From: Shewanella dokdonensis
Lineage (GTDB): Bacteria; Pseudomonadota; Gammaproteobacteria; Enterobacterales; Shewanellaceae
Reading direction: 5' to 3'
Length of the DNA stretch: 64,000 bases
Assembly: GCF_018394335.1 (NCBI RefSeq)
Contig: NZ_CP074572.1
Location: 2,294,001-2,358,000 of the forward strand
Part shown: positions 19,128 to 29,000 of the stretch, one piece after another
Layout of the letters: each line of letters begins with the position of its first letter
Numbering within the stretch: position 1 is the first letter of the stretch
Position numbers and translations under genes: made by a program
Notes under the pieces: model-generated
Databases searched by the model: none
Told to the model about the DNA's origin: nothing
The model's input: the letters and a program-made list of their open reading frames with translations, nothing else

Positions 19128-20880
19128 AGCCTAAGCTGAAAATGCGCCTTGGTGACCTGTTGGTTCAAGAACAGATCATCTCAGAACAGCAGTTGCTCAA
19201 CGCTTTGGCAGAGCAGAAAAAACCGGTCGCAAGCTGGGGCGTACACTGATTGATATGACCTATATCTCCGAGGATCAACTGCTCCAGTTTTTGTCGCAGC
19301 AGCTGAATATTCCTTTAGTTGATATCAGTCGCCGGGCGATCCCGCCGGAAGTGGTCAACCTGCTGACCGAAACCCAAGCTCGGCGTTTCCGCGCCTTAGT
19401 TATCAGCGCCAGCGGTGACAGTGTGCAAGTGGCAATGAGTGATCCGGCCGATTTGCAGGCATTGGATGAACTGGAAATACTGCTGGCGCCGCGGCGGCTG
19501 GAACTGGTGGTGGTTAAGGAACAACAGCTATTTGATGCCTTTGACAACCTTTACCGTCTTACCGGACATATCGCTGAAATGGCCGGACAGTTGGAAGAGG
19601 AATATGCCGCCGATGAGCAGTTTGACCTTGCCAGCCTGACGCAGGGTGACAGTGACAACGAAACCACTGTCGTCAGATTGTTACAGACCATTTTTGAAGA
19701 TGCGGTGCAGGTTCGCGCCTCAGACATTCACATCGAACCGGGTGACAAATCGCTGCGTATCCGCCAACGGGTGGATGGCTTGTTGCAGGAAACCGTACTC
19801 AAGGAAGTCAATATCGCATCAGCGTTGGTGCTGCGTCTGAAACTCATGGCCGGGCTGGATATTTCTGAAAAACGCTTGCCGCAGGATGGCCGTTTTCACA
19901 TTGAAGTCAAAGGCCATCAAATCGATGTGCGTATGTCCACCATGCCCATTTATCACGGTGAATCTGTGGTGATGCGTTTGCTGGATCAATCCGCTGGCTT
20001 GCTAACATTAAATGAAACCGGGATGCCGCCGTATATTCTTAATCGGGTTCGGCGGCAGATAAAACGGCCACACGGCATGCTGCTGGTGACCGGCCCGACC
20101 GGTAGCGGTAAAACTACCACGCTGTATGGCATTCTGAGTGAGCTGAACAAGGCCGAGAGCAAGATCATCACAGTGGAAGATCCGGTGGAATACCAGTTGC
20201 CACGTATCAACCAGGTACAAGTTAACCATAAAATTGGCCTCGATTTTTCTAACGTACTGCGCACTACGTTGCGTCAAGACCCCGACATTATCATGGTGGG
20301 GGAAATGCGTGACCAGGAAACCGTGGAAATTGGCCTGCGTGGGGCACTGACTGGTCACTTCGTCCTCTCTACCTTGCATACCAATGACGCCATCACCAGT
20401 GCCTTGCGACTGCTGGATATGGGCGCTGCCAGCTATCTGGTGGCCAGTGCTTTGCGGGTGATTATTGCACAGCGGCTGGTGCGCCGCGTCTGTAAAAACT
20501 GTGCGGTTCCTTATCAGCCAACAGCCCAGGAACACGCCTGGTTAGCCAGTGTCAGTCAGCAGGATTTCAGTCAAGCCACATTCCGCGTGGGTACTGGTTG
20601 CCAGAGTTGTGCTGGCACTGGGTATCGCGGTCGTATCGGGGTGTTTGAGCTGCTGGAGCTGGACGAGGCGATGATTGATGCCATGCGCATTGGCAACCCT
20701 CAGGCTTTTGCGGAAGCCGCCAAGGCCAGCCAGTTATTTACCCCTTTGTTGGTTTCTGCTCTGACTTACCTGCAACAGGGGCTCACTACCATCGAGGAAG
20801 TGGCCAAGCTGGTGGAAGATGTCTCCGAAAGTCCGCAGTCGTTATCGCAACAGCTGCAAGCACGGGATGAGGCACACTGA
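19124..20880 (+). CDS. mshE: MshE, MSHA extension ATPase with c-di-GMP-binding N-domain; frame break in an A run
   Basis: GspE/PilB-type hexameric ATPase that drives pilus extension. The start is GTG at 19124 (MKPKLKMRLGDLLVQEQIIS). The frame is lost at the A6 run at 19217-19222 and restored with one more A (AEQKK-TGRKLGRTLIDMTYISE), giving 585 residues. The N-domain (about 7-70) holds the two RLGxxL / KLGxxL blocks of the MshEN domain, which binds cyclic di-GMP in Vibrio cholerae MshE. Walker A is GPTGSGKTTT; the Asp box reads IIMVGEMRD. Two CxxC pairs (CKNC, CQSC) form the usual zinc site near the C-terminus. TGA overlaps the mshG start. Confidence 0.94.
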
Positions 20881-22100
20881 TGGCGCTATATGAATATCGC
20901 GGACGCGATGGCAGCGGGGTGGCGGTCAATGGCACATTGGAAGCAACATCCGAGAGTGCGGCTGCCGATATGCTGTTGGCAAGGGCGGTTATTCCATTGC
21001 AGTTACGCGAAATCAAACCGCGACAACAGTTGGATTTATCTAGCCTGTTAAAGCGCAAAGTCCGGCTGGATGAACTACAAATTTTTACCCGGCAAATGTA
21101 TTCGCTGACCCGCAGCGGTATCCCAATACTGCGGGCTATTGCTGGACTGTCGGAAACCACCCATTCACAGCGAATGAAAGAAGCGCTGCAAGATGTTTCT
21201 GAGCAACTTACTGCCGGGCATACCCTGTCGTCAGCGATGAACCATCACCCTGATGTGTTTGACGCCTTGTTTGTCTCTATGGTGCATGTTGGGGAAAACA
21301 CCGGCAAACTGGAAGACGCCTTTATGCAACTGTCGGTGTATCTCGAGCGGGAGCAGGAGACACGGCGACGGATTAAATCGGCAATGCGTTACCCAACTTT
21401 TGTGTTGATCGCGGTCGCGTTGGCGATGGTGATCCTCAATATTATGGTGATCCCCAAATTTGCTGATATGTTTGCCCGTTTTCACGCCGAACTGCCGTTA
21501 CCCACCCGCATTTTGATCGGTACTTCCAACTTGTTTGTGAATTACTGGCCGCTGATGCTATTTGCGCTGCTGCTGGCAATTGTGGGGATCCGCTACTGGC
21601 ACCGCACCGAAAAAGGCGAGAAGCAATGGGATCAGTGGAAGCTGCATATCCCGGCAGTGGGTTCCATTATCGAACGTTCCACCTTGGCGCGTTACTGCCG
21701 TAGTTTTGCCATGATGCTGAGTGCCGGGGTGCCCATGACACAGGCGTTGAGTCTAGTGGCCGATGCGGTGGATAACAGTTATATGCACGACAAGATTGTT
21801 GATATGCGGCGCGGCATTGAAGCTGGCGAGTCGATGTTGCGGGTCTCTAACACCAGCCATCTGTTCACCCCGTTGGTATTACAGATGGTGGCGGTCGGGG
21901 AAGAAACGGGGCAGATAGACCAATTGTTGAATGATGCCGCCGATTTTTATGAAGGTGAAGTGGATTTCGATTTGAAGAATCTCACCGCCAAGCTGGAACC
22001 GATTCTTATCGGTTTTGTGGCGGCCATTGTATTGGTGCTGGCGCTGGGGATCTACCTGCCGATGTGGGATATGCTCAGTGTGGTCAAGGGCGGCCGATAA
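20880..22100 (+). CDS. mshG: MshG, MSHA inner-membrane platform protein (GspF/PilC-like)
   Basis: Polytopic assembly platform protein, 406 residues. It has two T2SF domain copies (about 68-190 and 270-395), each with the family pattern (FTRQMYSLTRSGIPILRAI; YCRSFAMMLSAGVPMTQAL), and membrane helices near 170-190, 220-240 and 375-400. The start overlaps the mshE stop (ATGA) and its stop overlaps the mshF start. Confidence 0.95.
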   Translation: MALYEYRGRDGSGVAVNGTLEATSESAAADMLLARAVIPLQLREIKPRQQLDLSSLLKRKVRLDELQIFTRQMYSLTRSGIPILRAIAGLSETTHSQRMKEALQDVSEQLTAGHTLSSAMNHHPDVFDALFVSMVHVGENTGKLEDAFMQLSVYLEREQETRRRIKSAMRYPTFVLIAVALAMVILNIMVIPKFADMFARFHAELPLPTRILIGTSNLFVNYWPLMLFALLLAIVGIRYWHRTEKGEKQWDQWKLHIPAVGSIIERSTLARYCRSFAMMLSAGVPMTQALSLVADAVDNSYMHDKIVDMRRGIEAGESMLRVSNTSHLFTPLVLQMVAVGEETGQIDQLLNDAADFYEGEVDFDLKNLTAKLEPILIGFVAAIVLVLALGIYLPMWDMLSVVKGGR

Positions 22101-22591
22101 TGGCAGCGCAGCGCAGTGCCGATGACAGCCTGATGTCGATATATCGCCAGCTTATTGCCTTGGCGCTGTTGTTGTTACTCCTGGGGATTATCGGTATCCG
22201 CTACTTTAATGGCTTGCAGCAAGTGGCAGACAACAGTTTACAGCTGGAGCATAACCGTTTACTGAATGTGTTAGCCATGGTGCGCTCACAGTGGCTCAGC
22301 CAGGGCAAACCCTCCACCTTACTGGCTGACTGGCAACTGTCAGGAGTGCCTCAGCAAGATGCACTGTTGATGGATAAGGGCGGCTGGCCGTTGCCTGCGA
22401 CCTTTGATGCCGCGGGTTGCCAGCAACTCTGGCAACAGCTATTAGGAGCTTCGGTGGCGCAGGCTGGTATTACGGTGAGTTATCAGACGGATGCACAGCA
22501 GTGCGATTATCAGAGCAGTTCTGGGCCAAGTATCCGCTACCAGTTGCGTAACGGTAGAGTCATTTTTTTGACTGCCAAAGCAGAACAATGA
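22100..22591 (+). CDS. mshF: MshF, MSHA biogenesis protein
   Basis: 163-residue protein with one N-terminal membrane helix (about 20-37, LIALALLLLLLGIIGIRYF) and a periplasmic remainder with two cysteines (AGCQQL, QQCDY) that may form a disulfide. Low general similarity, named from position between mshG and mshB. The start at 22100 overlaps the mshG stop by one base. An AT-rich gap of 54 bases with a GAGAGGAG ribosome site follows before mshB. Confidence 0.8.
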   Translation: MAAQRSADDSLMSIYRQLIALALLLLLLGIIGIRYFNGLQQVADNSLQLEHNRLLNVLAMVRSQWLSQGKPSTLLADWQLSGVPQQDALLMDKGGWPLPATFDAAGCQQLWQQLLGASVAQAGITVSYQTDAQQCDYQSSSGPSIRYQLRNGRVIFLTAKAEQ

Positions 22592-22645
22592 GGCAAATAG
22601 CCATATAGTTGTTAAGATCGACTTTCCTGATGAGAGGAGTGTTAG

Positions 22646-23248
22646 ATGAAGCGGAATGTGCAGGGGTTTTCATTAATTGAACTGGTGATCGTGATTGTGA
22701 TCTTGGGACTATTGGCTGCAACCGCCATTCCTAGATTTCTTAATGTCACCGATGATGCGGAAAATGCCAGTCTTGAAGGGGTCACTGGCGGTTTGGCTAC
22801 TGCGGTAGCTTTTGTGCGATCACAATGGGAAGTGGATGGTCGCAACAACACTAATGTCACGCTGGACGGCACTACCGTGTCCCTAGACAGCCGCTTCGGT
22901 TATCCCACTGGCTTGACCAATACTTCGGCTACTGGCATGACCAGCGCCAGTTGCCAAGAAGTGTTTAACAATGTATTGCAAAGCGCACCTAAGAATGTGC
23001 GTGTGACTCAGGATGCCAGAACCCAGCGCTATGTGGTGCAGGTTATCAGTGGTGGCGGTGGCAGTGCTACCGCAATCAATGGCACAGTGGTCAATAATCT
23101 GGATCTGTGTGTGTTTTACCAAGTGTCTTCGCTAGTGCTTAATCAGACAAATGGTGTTCCAAGTCCTACACCGGATATAAACACCTCTGGTGTTAAAGGC
23201 ATTACCTATAATCCGGGTACCGGTCAGGTATTGAGTTTTACCAATTAA
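22646..23248 (+). CDS. mshB: MshB, minor MSHA prepilin
   Basis: Type IV prepilin of 200 residues. A short basic leader (MKRNVQG) is cleaved before F, then FSLIELVIVIVILGLLAATA gives the hydrophobic stem with Glu at +5. Cleaved and N-methylated by a prepilin peptidase, which is not in this window. The globular part has a Cys pair (SCQEVF ... LCVFYQV). Probably a minor pilin or priming subunit. Confidence 0.92.
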   Translation: MKRNVQGFSLIELVIVIVILGLLAATAIPRFLNVTDDAENASLEGVTGGLATAVAFVRSQWEVDGRNNTNVTLDGTTVSLDSRFGYPTGLTNTSATGMTSASCQEVFNNVLQSAPKNVRVTQDARTQRYVVQVISGGGGSATAINGTVVNNLDLCVFYQVSSLVLNQTNGVPSPTPDINTSGVKGITYNPGTGQVLSFTN

Positions 23249-23281
23249 CTTTTATTACAAACGTTTAAGGGATGTTTTTAT

Positions 23282-23794
23282 ATGAGAAAGCAACAAGGTT
23301 TTACACTGATCGAACTGGTGGTGGTGATCATCATTCTGGGGATCTTGGCAGTGGTGGCGGCACCTAAGTTTTTGAATTTGCAGTCAGATGCCCGCGTCTC
23401 CGCCTTGCAGGGATTAAAAGGCGCGATTCAGGGGGCTAACTCACTGGTGTATTCAAAAGCTGCGTTGGCTGGGAAAGAAAAATTAGGTAAATCGACAATT
23501 AAAGACAACCAAGATCAGACAATAGACATTGTGTATGGTTATTTACCTGCAACTATCGATGGATTAAAGAAAGGTGCTGACATAGATCTAGGTGCAGGTT
23601 CAGGACCTACTGCTGGGGTTACAAATGACTGGATTATAAATGTTACGGCCGGTACCGATGATACCGCTGGTACAGCAACAATATGGCAGAAGGGCGCTCC
23701 AGCTGATGCAGACGGTAATACTTGCAGTGCTACATACACTGAAGCGACAAGTAAAAGTCTGCCTTCTGTGGTAGTTGTTACTACAGGTTGCTAA
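23282..23794 (+). CDS. mshA: MshA, major MSHA pilin
   Basis: Main structural subunit of the pilus, 170 residues. Leader MRKQQG, then [20 protein letters not shown] with Glu at +5. The globular domain ends in a disulfide loop between two Cys ([12 protein letters not shown] ... VVVVTTGC). Assigned as the major pilin by position right after mshB and by the classic short leader. The fast-evolving middle part (residues 55-140) has no recognisable match. Confidence 0.92.
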   Translation: MRKQQGFTLIELVVVIIILGILAVVAAPKFLNLQSDARVSALQGLKGAIQGANSLVYSKAALAGKEKLGKSTIKDNQDQTIDIVYGYLPATIDGLKKGADIDLGAGSGPTAGVTNDWIINVTAGTDDTAGTATIWQKGAPADADGNTCSATYTEATSKSLPSVVVVTTGC

Positions 23795-23814
23795 TAATAG
23801 GAGGATTGGTCGCC

Positions 23815-24345
23815 TTGGGTTCTGAATTAAATGTACAGGTGATTTTTCCTCTTGTTTTAAGAACCCGGTTAAATAAGGGCTTCACGCTAGTTGAGCTGGT
23901 AGTCACCATCCTACTGCTGGCAATCTTGTCAGTGGTAGTGTTGCCCAAGCTTATCGGCGCTGGTTCGTTCAGCGCCTACGCTTTGCAGCAGCAATTTATC
24001 AGTGAGTTACGGCGGGTGCAGATGCTTGCCGTGAACAATCCCGATCGTTGTTATTGGCTGCAGGTTAATGACAAGGGTTATCGGGTTGATCATCTAGAAA
24101 GTGATTGTAATAGTGAGCCCAAAGATGAGGCTCAGGTGCCCTCTAACGGTAACACTCAACTTTTCCCGCGTTACTCACACCTTGAATTTCACAATAATGC
24201 GACCTTTTCCATCCAGTTTGATAGCGATGGTCGTAGTATCTTTTTCCCCGGAAGCCTAAGCTGTAGCGGCGCCTGTTTGCAGGTGATTGCGGATGAAACG
24301 CTGGGGATTGCCATTGAGTCTGAGGGCTATATCCATGAAGGCTGA
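23815..24345 (+). CDS. mshC: MshC, minor MSHA prepilin
   Basis: Type IV prepilin with processing site NKG before FTLVELVVTILLLAILSVVV. The start is uncertain. A strong AGGAGG site at 23799-23804 points to TTG at 23815 (10 bases away), which gives a 22-residue leader and 176 residues in all. GTG at 23839 would give a 14-residue leader, closer to the usual size but without a good ribosome site. Two Cys (RCYW, SDCNSE) and a late CSGAC lie in the head. Overlaps mshD by 11 bases. Confidence 0.85.
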   Translation: MGSELNVQVIFPLVLRTRLNKGFTLVELVVTILLLAILSVVVLPKLIGAGSFSAYALQQQFISELRRVQMLAVNNPDRCYWLQVNDKGYRVDHLESDCNSEPKDEAQVPSNGNTQLFPRYSHLEFHNNATFSIQFDSDGRSIFFPGSLSCSGACLQVIADETLGIAIESEGYIHEG

Positions 24346-24823
24346 GCGGCAAGGCTTCACATTGATTGAGCTGGTCATCGGCATGTTGGTGTTGAGTATT
24401 GCGATGGTGTTACTGACTAGCGTGCTGTTTCCGCAGAGTGACCGCGCGGCCGCCACCTTGCAACGAGTGCGTGCCAGCGAACTGGCAGGTTCAGTACTGA
24501 ATGAAATCTGGGGTAAAACCTATGATAAAAATACTGGCTTCGGCGGTGTGCCAGCGTGCGGTAGCCGGGCTGATAATCCTTGTTCCATCAGTCATACAGT
24601 AAAGAATCGCGATAATTACAATATTGTGGATGATTATGATGGTCTGAACGAAAATTCAGAGATGCTTAACAGCGGTCAGACTTATCACGATACCTACCCA
24701 GGCTATGGCTTGGTTGTCAACATCAGCAGTGATGATCCGAAAATCAGTAAGCTGATTACCATCACAGTCACAACGCCCGCAGGCGAAGCTATCCAGTTTA
24801 ATGCGCTCAGGAGTAACTACTGA
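24335..24823 (+). CDS. mshD: MshD, minor MSHA prepilin
   Basis: Prepilin of 162 residues from ATG 24335. Leader MKAERQG, stem FTLIELVIGMLVLSIAMVLL with Glu at +5 (type IV prepilin, GspI/PilV-like). A Cys pair (PACGSRADNPCS) lies in the head. The start lies inside the end of mshC (11-base overlap), and the stop overlaps the mshO start. Confidence 0.88.
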   Translation: MKAERQGFTLIELVIGMLVLSIAMVLLTSVLFPQSDRAAATLQRVRASELAGSVLNEIWGKTYDKNTGFGGVPACGSRADNPCSISHTVKNRDNYNIVDDYDGLNENSEMLNSGQTYHDTYPGYGLVVNISSDDPKISKLITITVTTPAGEAIQFNALRSNY

Positions 24824-25611
24824 TGCGTCGGCACATGGGGTTTACGCTGGTGGAACTGGTTACCGTGATTATTATTCTCGGTATTCTTGCGGTGGGTGTT
24901 AGTAGTTTTCTTATCTTTGGCACCCGTATTTTTATGGATTCCAGCGCGGTGGATCGCATCATCGGCAGCAGCCGTTTTGTTATGAGTCGGCTCACCCGTG
25001 AACTGCAAAATACTGTGCCGGGGAGTGTTCGCCTAGCCGACAGTGGCAATTTGCAATGCTTAGAGTTTTTGCCTGTGAGTGTTTCTGGCAGTTATCTATC
25101 GCTGCCAATGGCGCCGGATACTACGGCTGACCGTATGCAGGTTTTTACACCGCCAACCTCTTTGCAAAATGGCATGCAACTGCTGGTGTATCCGCTGTCT
25201 ACGGCTGACGTTTATACGGTTGCCAATCATAAACGTTATAATATCAAGAACGCCTCCACCACAGGTGATACCACTGAAATCGTGTTTGATAGTTCAGTTG
25301 CCTTTGCTGAAGAGTCTCCTGGCCGTCGCTGGTATGCCGCTTGGCAACCTGTCAGCTACTGTTTTTTTGCCAGCGGTCAGATCCGTCGTTATAGCAATTA
25401 TGGTTATCAGGCGTTACAGCCATTGCCACCGGCGGCAACCGGAGTGCTCATGGCAGAAGATCTCAGTAATGATTTTTTAGCAGAGTTACCGTTAGCGCTG
25501 ACACCTCCGAGCCTGACTAACAATGCCATTGTGCAGTTACGTCCTAGATTCAGTATCCTAGGCGAGTCTTTCACTTATCAGCACCAGGTGCAGGTGTTTA
25601 ATGTGCCTTAG
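24823..25611 (+). CDS. mshO: MshO, minor MSHA prepilin
   Basis: 262-residue prepilin (GspJ/PilW-like): leader MRRHMG, then [20 protein letters not shown] with Glu at +5. The larger globular part has QCLEFLPVS and SYCFFASGQ with two Cys. Translationally coupled to mshD (TGATG) and overlapping mshP by 11 bases. Confidence 0.9.
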   Translation: MRRHMGFTLVELVTVIIILGILAVGVSSFLIFGTRIFMDSSAVDRIIGSSRFVMSRLTRELQNTVPGSVRLADSGNLQCLEFLPVSVSGSYLSLPMAPDTTADRMQVFTPPTSLQNGMQLLVYPLSTADVYTVANHKRYNIKNASTTGDTTEIVFDSSVAFAEESPGRRWYAAWQPVSYCFFASGQIRRYSNYGYQALQPLPPAATGVLMAEDLSNDFLAELPLALTPPSLTNNAIVQLRPRFSILGESFTYQHQVQVFNVP

Positions 25612-26050
25612 TCCGAACCCCATTCAGCCACGTCGACAACAACAGGGCAGTGCCTTGGTGATTGCTATTTTTGTCATTGTGATGATGTCATTTTTAGCGG
25701 TAGCCTTGCTGCGCATGGGCAATAACGCTGATGAAGATGTTAACTTGGAAGTATGGAGTCTGCGGGCTTTCGCCGCAGCCAATAGCGGCGCTGATGCCGC
25801 CTTGGCACAGTTATTCCCACTCAATGGCAGTGTCGCAACATGTGCGTCGAGTTCTATTTGGACACCGCCAGATAAACCCGGTTTTCACGGTTGTAGCGTA
25901 TCTCTGAGTTGCGTCAGCCAAACCGCCAATGATGTCACTCAATATATTGTGCGCAGCACTGCTGTGTGTGAAACGGGTGATTGTAGTAGTGGCGATAGTG
26001 AGCAGTGTTTGCGTGTCAGTCGTAGCGTGGAGGTTGAAGCCCGTGAATAG
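25601..26050 (+). CDS. mshP: MshP, PilX-like minor pilin of the MSHA system
   Basis: 149 residues with a prepilin-like hydrophobic segment after QQQG (SALVIAIFVIVMMSFLAVAL) but without Glu at +5, like PilX/GspK-type subunits that sit at or near the tip. Six Cys lie in the head (TCASS, GCSV, SCVS, VCETGDC, QCLR). It lies directly before mshQ with an 8-base overlap. The PilX-PilY1 gene pair is the obvious analogue (inferred). Confidence 0.87.
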   Translation: MCLSPNPIQPRRQQQGSALVIAIFVIVMMSFLAVALLRMGNNADEDVNLEVWSLRAFAAANSGADAALAQLFPLNGSVATCASSSIWTPPDKPGFHGCSVSLSCVSQTANDVTQYIVRSTAVCETGDCSSGDSEQCLRVSRSVEVEARE

Positions 26051-29000
26051 TCTGCTGGGTATCACTAGTTCGTCACGAGTGCATAAATGGCCGAGGCTAA
26101 TTGCTGTTATGTTATGGCTAATGACATCGCTTCCGGCATTGGCGGCAATTGACTGTAATAGTGTGTTTCCCGGCCCGGCGCAGAGCCATGATGCGCAGGG
26201 AACCTTATACATGCAGTCGAGTTCCAAGATTGAAGGCTATAACCAGCCGGATGTCTGCTTTGTGAATGTCAAACATTATGACTCTGAGATGAGTAATACC
26301 GCCTGCGGTGTCAGTAAGTGCGAGGTGACTCACTCACCCAGTAATGTCCGCAATCAGGTGAGTTTTTTACAATCTAATGATCCTTATAGCTACACCGTGT
26401 CTCCTTGGACCGACACCCCAGTCACCTTCGGCCAAAATTTTTGGTACGGCTATGCGGTAAGTAGTAGTCGCTGGGATGTGGGACGGGTTGTTATTAATTA
26501 TGGGAGCGCTAGCTTTTCTGATAGTTATGATACCTATGTAATTCGCGGTTTGACTTTTTATAACGATAGCAAGTTAACGTTACTGGCAGGCAAAACCTAC
26601 ATTATTGACGGTACGCTGAATATAAACTCGGGTGCTATCAGTGTTGTTGGTAGCGGCTCTACCAAGTTGTATATCAATGGTGATTACCGTTCGGATGGTG
26701 CCTCAACTCTGTCTGGGGATAGTGCCTTGGATGTTTATGTCTCTGGCAACATGACCATGACCAGCACTAGCCAAACTCAGGGTAGTTTTTATGTGGAAGG
26801 CGATGTGACACTGGAAAACAACTCTATTATCACCGGACAGGTCAGTGCCAGAAACGTCAATATTAAATCGGGCAGTAAAATTATTTATGCAGGATCTTCA
26901 CCAGTAACGCCGCTCACGTGTTTTACCGATAATTTTACCAGTAACACACTAGGTGACAATTGGGTGGCTGCTCGCAGTAGTGGTAATTTCATCCCCTCTA
27001 TTGTGAATCAGCGTCTGCGATTAACGCAAAATATCGTTAACCAAGCCACTTCAGCAACATATCAGCGGTTATTCCCCGGTGATGACAATCTCGTCACCAT
27101 TGAATTCAACCATTATGCGTACGGTGGCAGTGGTGCTGACGGTATGGCAATTGTGGTGTCTGATGCACATGTAACACCGCAACCCGGCGCGTTTGGTGGC
27201 CCGTTGGGGTACGGTTTTAAGCCGGGTATTCCAGGTTTTGCGGGTGGTTGGTTAGGGATCGGTCTGGATGAATACGGCAATTACTCGGCCGAAGGTGGCT
27301 CAACCAATGTGGGCTCGCGTCGGCAGTCGGTGGTGATCCGTGGTTCTGGTAGTGGCACCTCTGGCTATCGCTACTTGCGCGGTACTTGTAACAATGGCGC
27401 CTATAACACAGGTACTAACTGCCTGTCTCCTGCCATCGATGGCAACAGTAATGGCAATTATCGCTATCGTATTACTATCGACTCGCGAGTTGCTGGCGGT
27501 TCTGTGGTTAAAGTTGAACGTAATACTGGCAACGGTTACAACACGTTGATTGATTCGTTCAATGTCAATTCACAGTCGGGACAGAGTGCCGCCCCGGATA
27601 ATTTCCTGTTATCACTGACGGGGTCTACTGGCAGTTTGACCAATATTCACGAACTGGGCAGTTTACAAATTTGTGCGCTGAAATCCTCACCAGTTGACAC
27701 GCTTATCGATCATTTCGAGTTTGATTACTCGGGAACTCCGCTTACGTGTAATCCTCAGACTCTGACGCTAAAAGCCTGTGCCAATGCTGATTGCAGCCAG
27801 TTGTATACTGGCACGGTGACAGCCACATTAACGCCAACCAGTAATGCAACAGGAGGCTGGAACGGTGGCAATGTGGTGAGTTTCACTGGCGGCAGTACCA
27901 CGGTGGACTTAGCACACACACAAGTGGGAAATGTCACTGTAGGCGTGCTGGGATCTGAGCCTTTAACGAAAGCGTTTAGTCAAACATTATGCCGTAAGGG
28001 CAGTGGTGCATTGAGCGCCGCCGCGTGCACTCTTACATTTGCTGACAGCGGTTTTATGCTGGATATTCCTGATAAGTTGGCCGGAAAGCCAGTAAGTAAT
28101 GTTTTACTCAAGGCTGTAAAAAGCGATGGTAGTGCCCAATGCGTTCCTGCGTTTGCCAATGTGACTCGGCAGGTGAACTTCTGGAGTCAGTACCTTTCTG
28201 AAGTTATTGCAAGTCCTTATAGCGTACAGTTAAGGCCTTCGGGACAAACCAGTTGGACCAATATCGGCAATGAAGAAAGTGGCGCTAAAACATTTGCATT
28301 GGCTTTCGATAACCAAGGACAAGCCCGCATAGATGTTAATTATGCGGACGCTGGTAAAGTTGAACTTGATGTCCGTTACAGCGGTTCTGCTAGTAGTAAT
28401 GACCAAGGGCTGGTGATGGATGGTGCTGGCAGTTTTGTCAGTTTCCCTGTGGGCTTATGTGTCACGCCCAAAGATGACATCCAGTGTAGCGCTAATAACT
28501 ATGCGGCTTGCAGCGGGTATAAAAAAGCGGGCGATTCCTTTAGTTTACGGGTACGAGCCAAAGCTTGGAGCGCTGACAACGATCCTGACATCTGCGATAA
28601 CCCAGATACGCCCTCCTTTGCTATGAATGGTATCACCATGGCGCACGAGCTGTTGGCCCCAATAAATGGTAATCCCGGAGAATTAGGAACCAAGCAGTTT
28701 CGTCAGCAAATAGGCACTGACGGCACCTTAGTGGAGCAGAGTGTTAGTGAAGTGGGGATTTTTGGTTTTGATGCCTCCACAGAGTTACCGTATGAAGGGA
28801 GTTCAGCATTTAAGATCCCGGCGGGTAATAAGGCCCGAGTCGGCCGATTTTATCCGGCCGCGTTTACGGTGGAAAACGCTACCCTTACCGAAGGTTGCGG
28901 TAGTTTTACCTATATGGATCAGCAGGTTAATGTAACAAAACTGGTGATGAATGCCGTCAACACTGCATCACAGATAACCTTGAACTATCACGGCGAATTC

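Noticed and set aside
13863..19222. Homopolymer phase variation of the MSHA genes
   Set aside because: The runs are only 4-6 bases, too short for typical phase-variable tracts, and the same defects occur in priA, yhdP and fre, which are not surface genes.
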